Assembly (NCBI GenBank): GCA_015179125.1
Contig: WHVA01000118.1
Span: 186,001 to 250,000 of the forward strand
Origin: Gautieria morchelliformis
Taxonomy: Eukaryota; Basidiomycota; Agaricomycetes; Gomphales; Gomphaceae
Direction of reading: 5' to 3'
Length of the DNA: 64,000 bases
A program made the translations under genes and the position numbers. How positions within the stretch are numbered: position 1 is the first letter of the stretch; each line of letters starts with the position of its first letter. Under the pieces are notes generated by a model. It had not been told where the DNA came from. It saw only the letters and a program-made list of their open reading frames with translations, and made no database searches. Positions 21,491 to 34,205 of the stretch are shown here, piece after piece.

Positions 21491-24162
21491 CTAGAACCCT
21501 CGTCGTAGCCTTTCGTTCTCCTTCCTTAACTTGGCGTTCTCTTCCCTCAGTTCTCTGAAGTCTCCGACGTACTCATCCATCAAAGAACGAAGTTCCATCT
21601 GTTAGCAAACAGCAGTGAGATGGGTATTCTGGATTGTGGATGGCACGATCCACACCTTCCAGCTGCGCCCCATCCTTAGTAAGTCCAGGTGGAGTCCCTT
21701 GATATCCTCCCTGGTCTCTTGGCGATACTCATACATTACATCTTTCACTACAGCCCGGAGCAGTTCTTGTGCGCCTCCGCTCTCCGTGCTATTGCTTCCA
21801 CCTGCGGTGACACGTAAAGGCGAGGATCGTAGAGGGGAAACTTGCAGAGCAGTGAGGGGGATGTGAGGCCGCCGCAGAGGAGACATGTTCATGGTTTCTA
21901 GAAGGCATGATGTTGGTTTAATTTCAGCTTGGTCCTTGCCTTTATATGCTGCCAAGATCGTTGGGTTGTCTTCATCGCTGCCTAACTCCTCTCCAGTCTC
22001 GCGCATACTGCTGCTGCTCCCATCAGTGTCGGCCCATCCGACGTGCTTGCCTGCCAAGTTTGCAGTATTGCAGACTTGTTTTCCGCGCCCAGCCTCGACC
22101 CACCGTTCCATAGCAGGAGTGGAGAGAGTTCCTGGAGCATTTAATGCTGCGTCGAGGTTCTTTAATCCGTCTCTCCATACGGGAGGGGGCCCTTCATCAA
22201 CAGATGGGAGATCTGGAGTGGGTGTTCGAGATGCGTCTGTTGAGGCACCGCTAGTGCGACAGCTCTGTTCTGAACTAACCGATGGGACAGACAAAGACTG
22301 GAGAGATAAATGAGCCGAAGAAAAGCCGCTGGAAATCAATGCTCCACTCACTACTTGCCGAGCCCTACTTCGAGTCCCGTCTTCTGACGGGCTGATGGTG
22401 CGTGTAGAATGTTTCTCGACGATTTTGCCTGATGAAGAACTGGCACTTGGCATTCTGGGAGGTTCTGCTCCCCTGGAAGAAGTTGTTCTTGTTATAGGTG
22501 CCTTCGTAGATACTGAGCGCGATGTAACGCCCGATCTTGAGGAAGGCCGGTCAGTTGCCGCCGCACTTGGAACTAGCCTAGTTTTGCTGTTCACCGATGC
22601 AGCACGTGGGACAGGGGAGGACGTTGACCGTGATACAGACAAGCGTGACCTTCTTGGTGCATTGGGAGGATTCCTTTCAGTTTCCCTATCCTTCCTTACT
22701 TCAACGACCGGGTCGCCAGTGAGAGTTTGAATCTGTACTACGCAAGGTGGTATTCATTATGATGTGTGCTGAAGCGAGGTGGGCGAGACTCACTTGATAT
22801 ATTTCCGCCACCATCATCCACTGCAGCCAGTTTCGGAGGTGAAAAGGCGCGTCTCGGTGGCTCATCTGTCGTCGGTCGGTTCTTTATAGGCGTGACTACT
22901 TTTGCTCGTGCCTTCACATTAGGGCTTGATGACAGAACCCGACGAGTTGGTGACTTGGCAATAGCATTACTGTGATTATTGAGGTCAATTGTTGCGAGGG
23001 GAACGGACAGGGAGGTAGGAAGCTTGGCTGTAGTTGTGGCTTTTTTGGTTGCGGCAGCAGAAGATGTGGATGGGGAAGTTTTGATGCGTCGCTGTTTGCG
23101 AATATGGCGATGCTTAGCAGACAATGTGATAATGCCTAACGAACTTGCTGACCTGAATGGAAATTCCAATGATACGTTCCCCTCGTCCCTCGCCGCAGAC
23201 CGGGAGCGTACGATGCTCATGGTCCATGGCCCGTAAGTCCTGAACGATAACTTTCCCGTTTTCCGTTCCCACGGCGACAGAGGTGCCGTCAGCGGTGAAA
23301 GTCATGGATGTAATGGGAATTTTGAGCTGCAAATTCTTGAAGAGTCTGTGGAATTCAAAACGACACTTGGTCATTAAAACATGACGATTACTAGAGAAAG
23401 AACTCACGGGCGATCTTTTTCCAGATCGATGAGAGCAATTACACCTGAATTGAAAGCGACGGCTGTCAAGGTCTTACTGAAAGGGCTGCAAGATATAGCG
23501 ACCACATTTCCACTCTTTTGAATGGAGCTATCCTTTTCAAAAAGCAGTATGGTCTTAATGGGAGCCGAAGGGCGGGTAGTATCGTATATGACGAGTGTCT
23601 TTCCACAACCCACCAGAAGTCGCGTGCGGGTATGCGGGTGAAACATACAGATCAAGCTCTTGGAAGACGACGGGGGAGTAGTCGGAGCGCCCTTCAAGAC
23701 GGTGAGGGAGTTGTGTGCGAGGTTGTGCACGCATAGCGTCCCTGACGCCGACGCAGAGGCAAGTAAACTCGCGTCGTTGCACAGCGAGAGGGCGGTCACG
23801 GGAGATGAATGGCCTCTAAGTGAGCCTGTGATTCTGGGAGAGCTAGATCCAACTGCAAGGAGATGTATCGCGGATCCTTGTGCAAATATGAGGGTGGACT
23901 TGTCCTTTGAGGCTAGCGCTGGCTGAAGTGTCAACCCTGCTGGCGAGGTATATAGCGTCGTGAACGTGCATGAAGATGGTGAGAAGGCGTGAAGGGTATC
24001 AGATGAGACAAGGTAGAGAGTGCCATTATCAGGAGACCAAGCATGTGCACTCGGTGTGGCCAGCACAGGTGTCTTCCGGAAATCGTAAGAAGTAGCATGG
24101 CGCTTTAGACTGGCCCCATCTATGATAGTGAGGGCAGTCGTCGTCGTGGCAGCTAGCGACAT
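21491..24162 (-). CDS. NEDD1/GCP-WD-like gamma-tubulin recruitment factor
   Basis: WD40 protein expected to anchor gamma-tubulin complexes at spindle pole bodies or microtubules. It starts MSLAATTTTALTIIDG at 24162. The N-terminal half is a beta-propeller: repeats are visible at GHSSPVTALSLCNDASLLASASASGTL, KTLTAVAFNSGVIALIDL and ITSMTFTADGTSVAVGTENG. A basic Ser/Thr/Pro-rich linker follows, with many SP sites, and the end is a helical domain: ELLRAVVKDVMYEYRQE, EDIKGLHLDLLRMGRSWK, then the coiled coil ELRSLMDEYVGDFRELREE. This arrangement, with a lone C-terminal helical module after a single propeller, is the NEDD1 layout. Size about 800 residues over several short introns. It could in principle be another WD40 scaffold, but the DIKGLHLDLLR segment strongly resembles the NEDD1 gamma-tubulin-binding helix. 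Confidence 0.78.
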
Positions 24163-24490
24163 GATAAGTCAACACTAGCAATGAGGTTCAATAACGCGTT
24201 CACGAGTCCGGTCACGTGACACATGGAAGCGTTCCACACGAAATTACCTCAAACTTGTCACTAACGAGAAGTATTGAAAAGTTTCTAACAAAGAAATATG
24301 ATTTGCGTAGCGTCCATATTTCAACAAAAAAAAATTATCCATTTCAGAGTAAACGATGAAAAGTAAGGAGCGTAAATCAGCGTGCAGCACATTACACACT
24401 GGCACATTTTAAACCTTCCAACCATGCATAAAGTTCAACGTGGCGAGTCAACGGTGCACGAAGAGAACATACGGTATCATCAGCAACGGC
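24163..24490. other. Intergenic between NEDD1-like gene and CDC10
   Basis: AT-rich, includes an A-run near 24326-24335. It should hold the NEDD1-like promoter and the 3' end of CDC10 transcripts. Nothing else seen. Confidence 0.4.
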
Positions 24491-25799
24491 TTAAGCAATC
24501 GGCGCTGCAGGCCTGGATGACGAGGCATCCTTGAGAGCCAGTAACTGTTGCGAGCGGAAGGCCTCATAGTGGATTTGAGCGGTAGTTTCGATCAAGTCTT
24601 GAAGGTGTGTTCTGCACCGAGATTAAACATGTAGGTCCTTGCAAACGATAATCATCATACCTGGTCAAGAAATTCCTCAGGTACACAAATTCGCAATGTT
24701 TCTCGTCCTCCACGTTGATAACACCCCAACGGTTCTTCCTTCCGCGGACAGGTTTGCCCTCGATAATCACGTTGCGTTCCGAGCCAACCACAGCGAATGG
24801 GATCATGTTCTTAAAACAAGTGTCAGAACAGATCCACGGTCTCACAGCGAATACGCACCCTGATCTGTTCATTCAGCTGCACCTCCTCATCATCATTCTC
24901 GTCGGTGTCGAATGGGTACAGACGAATGTTGTGGTACACGAGCTCCGCCCGAATCTGGCGACTCAAACTCAATGAATGAGATTGTGGAAAGTTGATGATG
25001 TCCACGCACCTTTAGCTTGAATGCTTCCCTCTCCTCCATGGTCAAGGAGTCGGCCTTGGCGATGACAGGAACCACGTTGACCACTTCGCTGAGTTTCTTC
25101 ATGACAATAACATCGATGGGACGTAGGGAGTGACCGGTGGGATTGATGAAAAAGAGAGCGCAATGGATACGCGTGTCTTGAATGTAGCGATCACGCTTCG
25201 CTGTAAGCTCCTTACGGAGGTATGCACTGTGTTGGTCCTACCGTATGTCAGCCCCGTGTTCCAGCCGGAATAAACAACAACCCTACCTTGATGTATTTGA
25301 CGATAGGGTCCCAACTTGAGAAGGCGAATGAACAGGGAGGCAAGTTGGAGAAACCGATGACCTCACCAGTTTTCGTTGTTGACCTGATCTCCATACCCAG
25401 GAGTGTCAACAATGTTCAACCTCAGTTTAACCCCGTTCTCAGCAATTACTGGAGAATATGGTATAGCAAAATCGTGGCACATGAATGAGAATAATAAGTA
25501 CCATGCGAGACAGCTTGGATTTCTGTTGTCTGCCTAACAGGTTCATCACTCTCCAAACGGCCTTTCGAGTCGATCAAGTGAGAAGCAAAGATGGTGTTAA
25601 TCAATGTTGATTTTCCCAGACCAGTTTGTCCTAGAAAGATAGGTTAAATGAGGCGACGAACATACGATACAAGTCACACACCGACAACGATAACGTTGAA
25701 CTGAAAACCACGCTTCAAAAGCTTGTGCTCGATTTGTCGGGTGATAGAGTCAAACCCAACGTAGGAGGCAGCGCGGATTTCTTCAGCTGTGGTGGTCAT
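24491..25799 (-). CDS. CDC10: Septin, CDC10 class
   Basis: GTP-binding subunit of the septin filament that marks septation sites and shapes hyphal growth. The ATG is at 25797-25799 and the stop at 24491-24493; several short introns interrupt the gene. Motifs in order: SYVGFDSITRQIEHKLLKRGFQ (CDC10-type start); the P-loop GQTGLGKSTLINTIF across the first intron; the G3 switch NIVDTPGYGD; the G4 AKAD; the septin unique element NMIPFAVVGSERNVI with GRKNRWG; and NFLTRTHLQDLIE with AQIHYEAFR. It ends SRPAAPIA without the long coiled coil seen in CDC3, CDC11 and CDC12, as expected for CDC10. Length about 320 residues. It is transcribed divergently from the UPF0057-like gene with only 115 bp between the starts. 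A decayed copy lies at 4.1-4.9 kb. Confidence 0.95.
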
Positions 25800-25914
25800 G
25801 ATGGCCTGACTGTGAAGAGAAGGTAGAAAAGAGTGTGTAGGGGCGCCTCGTTTGATCGCTTCTTGAGGGTGGTCCACATCAGCCCACAGACGACGTCGAC
25901 TTCCTCATATTGAC
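25800..25914. promoter_or_regulatory. Compact bidirectional promoter, CDC10 / UPF0057-like gene
   Basis: Only 115 bp separate the two start codons, which point away from each other, so both leaders and core promoters must fit or overlap here. No TATA box is evident. Position is the only evidence. Confidence 0.6.
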
Positions 25915-26938
25915 ATGAACCGACCCCAGCAATTTACCAAAGTTGACCTCAAACCTCGCAGATATCATGGATACGTAGTCCTTCTCTTTATATTTGGCAC
26001 ACTCTTCCCCCCCTGGGTACGACTAATAACGCTTTCACGGGTCGTCCGTCATGTTGACACCTTATTTTCTGAAGCTGTTGCTGCTCGGTTTGGAACAGGG
26101 AAGGATTTCTTCCTGAATGTGATCCTGACGATATGTGGATATATACCTGGTATATCCAATCATTTTGCCGTTCTTGTTTTCCTCGCCACTGACTGCATGC
26201 AGGCCATGTTCACAATTTTTACATACAGGTTCGTCCACCCTAGGTCTATTTCGACGCTGAATCACTGATTTGGTGTTGAAGAATGTCCGGAATAATAAGA
26301 ACAACCGTAGAACACCAAAATGGGTATCGCGTTATGGCTTGGTCGACACTAGCGAGATTGAGCGAAAGAAGAAGAAGTCGCAATGGGCGACACGCTACTC
26401 GGAGCGTCTGCCTACCTCCACGCATGAAGGACAGGAAGTCGAGGAGGGACAAATAGCGGGGAGGTCGTCTGAGAACGTAAACGAAGATGGACCCACGCAG
26501 ACACGCCAAGGAACGTTGTGGACTCCAGAAGAGGAATCGTTTTATGGAGGCGCAGGATCGTCCGCCAGCTTGAATACCACCGGTTCTGCGGGTCGCTGGC
26601 GGTATCCTGCCAATTTTGAGGACACTGATCCACTGCCAGGCGGCAAGAAGAAGAAGGGAAAGAAAGATCGGTGGGCGAGGACGGAGGATGCACACATGGG
26701 AGTTGGCTTGGACGATGGCTCACATAGGAAGAAGAAGAAGACGAAGAAGAGTAGCAGAAGGGCTGAGGAGACCAATGGAGACTTCATCAATCCGCAACGA
26801 GGGAGCTATGACTCTTCCACTGTGGAAGGTCCAGAGGACCCAGCAGGGCGACAATACGATCCTTCTCGCCAAGAGCGTGCACCCAACGGGTCTGGACCCG
26901 CAGGCGCACAGGGCGATGAGTTCGAGCATCAATTTTGA
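25915..26938 (+). CDS. Pmp3/UPF0057-type membrane protein with long basic tail; apparent 1-base frameshift
   Basis: The N-terminal domain is the small two-helix Pmp3 proteolipid fold linked to plasma-membrane potential and salt tolerance: YVVLLFIFGTLFPP (TM1), LAVAARFGTGKDFFLNVILTICGYIPGHVHNFY (TM2 and loop). Exons are 25915-26016, 26075-26149, a 26-nt microexon 26203-26228, and 26282-26938. The sum is 860 nt; one extra C in the C7 run at 26007-26013 makes 861 nt (286 residues) and joins FPP to LAVAARFG in frame, so the base is probably missing from the assembly. The last exon encodes a hydrophilic tail of about 220 residues with KKKK clusters (GGKKKKGKKDRW, RKKKKTKKSSRR). Tails of this size are not in yeast Pmp3. 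Cytosolic tail function unknown. Confidence 0.85.
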
Positions 26939-27624
26939 ATAATGGCTATGTGTTGTACGTGTAACACTATTGACCGCATCAGGATTCGCGGACGGCGTGT
27001 ATATACCGTATTAATGTACTCTACATACAGGACAGACAGTATCTATCCATGGTTTGCACATACGGTCATGTCTAGCAGAGTCGATCACCATCTTGGTGCC
27101 CTAATGCTCTCCTGATGCATCTGAGCATACATCATCAAAGGTTTCACTGCCATATAAATAAATTAGCGGATCAACTAGAGTCTAATATTATCACCTTCCT
27201 CACCGGCTTGTGTCGAGGTGAGGCATCATGCATCATCATAGTCCAGCGAGTTGGCAACTTCCACCAATTTGTGACTGGATCCACCATCATGATGCTCGCC
27301 CACCACGGCACCCCAAACCAGCTTAAAATCAGTACCTCCAAATAACTAAACCAGCTACACTTGTACCGTATATCTACCGCACCTTGAGAAAGTGCCGATA
27401 TCTTGTTCCACATGTGGGAATTATCTCTGGCCTGCACCCGTATCCATCCATTATCGTCCCACTAATAATTTGACGAACCACGCGGCCCGCCGAAGCCTCG
27501 CATGCGGCCAGAATGCAAGAATACAACTCACCTCCTCGCTGATACATATGTACATGGCATCAGAGTTTCGGGGCCTGCCTTCCCATGCTCAGGCTTCCAT
27601 AAAGTCACGTCGGCTGGACGCACT
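26939..27624. other. Intergenic, about 690 bp
   Basis: Separates the UPF0057-like stop from the PNGase A start. Short frames at 27115-27345 and 27392-27628 lack motifs. No repeat or RNA gene recognised. Confidence 0.4.
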
Positions 27625-30151
27625 ATGAGACTGGTTCGGCCCCCTACGGTCATGCTCTTGCCCCTCCTCCCTCTTGCTAGTCTGGCCTCTGCACTCAGCG
27701 ACAAGGTCCTCTCACCCCGTACCATTCCCACACCAATCGTCGATTTTCAGGTCGCGCAACCGCCGCCTCTGCCTGCTGATGCTAAGCAATGCACCGTGCA
27801 GCTCCTGGAGTAAGGTTTCTGGCTGTACTTCGGTGTGGGCGTGATTAACGCACTACATAAAGACGCACCTTTGGCAATTCGTTTGGAGAGTCAGTACCGT
27901 CGATGTCTGTCGTCGTGGTTGTTTTACTGATTGCAATCACGTACCAGTCCCGAGATTATCCAATATACGTGCGTTGTGCCCAGTCTTGGATGTCTGTTTA
28001 ATTCAAGTTAGCACTAGCCCGCCTACCGATTGTGGTGCTCCGGGGACATGGGCTGGCGTCAGTCTCAACTGGACGGCTACTTCGAACGGGGTAAGGATCC
28101 CTTCGCACTTTTTCAACCTCACGCCTGGAATACGCCCCACCTGCAGACCCAATTTGATAGGCTCAGTTCCATTTCGTTCCATAATGTCGAAAGTAAGACA
28201 ACGCTACAAAATCGTTTGTCTACATCAGCGAGCTCACTTTCCAAGTTTGGCGCACCTCAACCCCCGAGCCCTCATTAAATGGCATAATATGGACTTTCCT
28301 GAAGGATGTATCCCGCTATGTTCCTCTATTCGCCAAGCCAGGGCCACTCATCCTTGACTTGGACAATATTGTGGACCCAAATCTCGGATTAACCGGAGAA
28401 TATGATGGTTGTGGTTCTCTTGGGTAGTCCTAGTAGCAGTATTGACGAATATTTCAGTTCGCCTCAGCGCAACATTTTTTGCCTCAGATGAACAACATCC
28501 TCCAGCAAAAACTGCCGACGCCATCATTCCCATCTCGAATTTATCACCTAATCTGGCAAATCATGCGTCAGTCCCTCCGAGCTTTTCAGTAAGAATGACC
28601 TGTCCCCCACATTAATCCACATGGTGGACGCTAAATTTATACTCGACAGCTCAACCAAACGTTCCCTACAAACACTGTGCAAGCATTTGCGGAGTTATAT
28701 GCTAGCGGGAACGGGAACGAAGAATTTTGGGTACCACCCCAAGTCATTACTTACTTTATGGTCCATTGACACCCTAGTCAGTATTTCAATGCTGCAGACC
28801 AGTTTTTCTTCGACCTTCCTCCCCTCACTACTTTTCCGAGAGGCCCATTTCGAGAGGTCCGTCTCCTCGTGGATGGCCAAGTTGCAGGCGTGGCGTATCC
28901 GTACCCTGTCTTCTTCACTGGTAGGAGACATATTTGCTCTTCAATTGTCGCGTGAATAACTTGTTCTTTCAGGAGCAATTGTTCCTCCTGCATGGCGGTG
29001 TGTATATCATCCTCCCATTTTCCAGTCTTGTTGAGGATGCCCAGTCCCATCACATCATACGGCGCACTAGATCTGCCGACGTACTACGTGGACCTGACGC
29101 CGTTTGTGCCCATTCTGGCAAACGGGCAGCCTCATAATCTAACCCTTGACGTTGTATCGGGAGAGTCCAACCACACGATTAATGACAATTGGTGAGCCTT
29201 GGATGTCCGAGTTTGTTGATGTATGCGCCTTCACAGCTCGAGCACCAGGTTCGTCTCAGGAAATGTACAGGTGTGTGCCTACCAAGCCTTAATATGGCCG
29301 TGCTTGACCTTTGGTTTCAGGTGATCACTGATCCCTCTGGAAAGCAAACGACGGGTAATATAACGCATTATGACGTGTCCCCCTTTGGTCAATCGTCCTC
29401 TAGCGCCTCCCTCGGCAGTAATGGGGACATAAATATTACCGTTCAGGCCTCTCGCTCTCTGACCATCGAGGCTGATGTTAAGAGTGGCAGTGGGCGCACG
29501 ACACACGTCGTGTGGCAGCAGGACCTGACCTACTCAAACACGCAGTTTTACCTTGACAACTTCAATGTCCAGAACGTTGTGCAGTCGAGCACAGGACGGT
29601 CCTCTTCTAAACATGATGGGCAAACCGTAGTACAAGATACGTTCAGCTTCCCGATGGAAATCGATTTCTTAGGTGTACAGAATGGATGTCCGTCGCTTCC
29701 TATTCGGTGCTATTGCGCTCTACTCACCATAATTCCAGCTATCTGCTTCTTCGATCATTCATACAACCGCGATTTACTACCCGGACCCTTGATTATAGGA
29801 ACCACCATCGCGGAACGACAGCTTGCCAGTTGCGTCCTTTGATTGCTCGGTGATGCACCACTTTTGACAATACCCTTTTGTTTTTCCGTATCAGATGGGT
29901 CGCTGATTTCGCTTCCAAACGGATCTGCCACTGGAGAAGGCTCGAACAATAACACGTTCAGTTATTCGGATTTGGCTGGAAACACTTTTACGCGCAGCGT
30001 TAACGCCTCCCGTAACGTGATCCTCTTAGATCAACAAGGCGGTTCCCTCTCTCCTGTGCAATCTTCCACATCCACGTCTGCCCAGGTGGAAGGCTGGGCA
30101 GCAAGATTATTAGGAGGCAAGCAGGACGTCTTTTCACCCCCGCACGCCTAG
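27625..30151 (+). CDS. Secreted PNGase A-like glycoamidase
   Basis: Family of peptide-N4-(N-acetyl-beta-glucosaminyl)asparagine amidase A, which cleaves N-glycans from glycopeptides. The signal peptide is MRLVRPPTVMLLPLLPLASLASA. Two microexons (27863-27889, 27 nt; 27948-27968, 21 nt) carry RTFGNSFG and PEIIQY, joined to TPPTDCGAPGTWAGVSLNWTATS, the family's N-terminal jelly-roll core. Later exons read LILDLDNIVDPNLGLTGEY, FREVRLLVDGQVAGVAYPYPV, LDLPTYYVDLTPFVP, VSGNVQVITDPSGKQTTG, and FDHSYNRDLLPGPL, all in family order. Several N-x-S/T sites fit a secreted protein. The stop at 30149-30151 follows a Ser-rich tail. All exon phases checked in the 5' part are consistent. It is unrelated in sequence to the cytosolic PNG1 at 46-47 kb. 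Confidence 0.88.
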
Positions 30152-30292
30152 TACGGCATTCTGGCTATCTTCTTGTGATTACTCGCCACCCTCGCGATCC
30201 CGCGCTGAATGATATTACTATTTTCCCGTGTTGAACGGGCGAGATATACAGTGCCCAAGCAGTCATTACTGATGAGAGTAGGTATAGGCCCC

Positions 30293-33930
<3,638 letters not shown>

Positions 33931-34205
33931 TGCGCAAAACCGACGGAACGAAAACGAGAGGTGGGAGACAGAAGATAACAGCTCGGTAGACCTCAATAAA
34001 TGCCGGGTTATCATAGGCTTATATAATACAGATCATAGCGACCGGCCTACCGCCATGCCCGAAATTATGGGAGGGACAGCGTCGGACATGATCTGGGCAG
34101 CATTGGAGGAGTGTGGGTGGCCGTTGGAAATCCTAAAGGGCGGCCCGTAGTGCCGACTCGGGCGAGAGAGAGAGATATATATATGTTCAATTATGCTACA
34201 AATTC

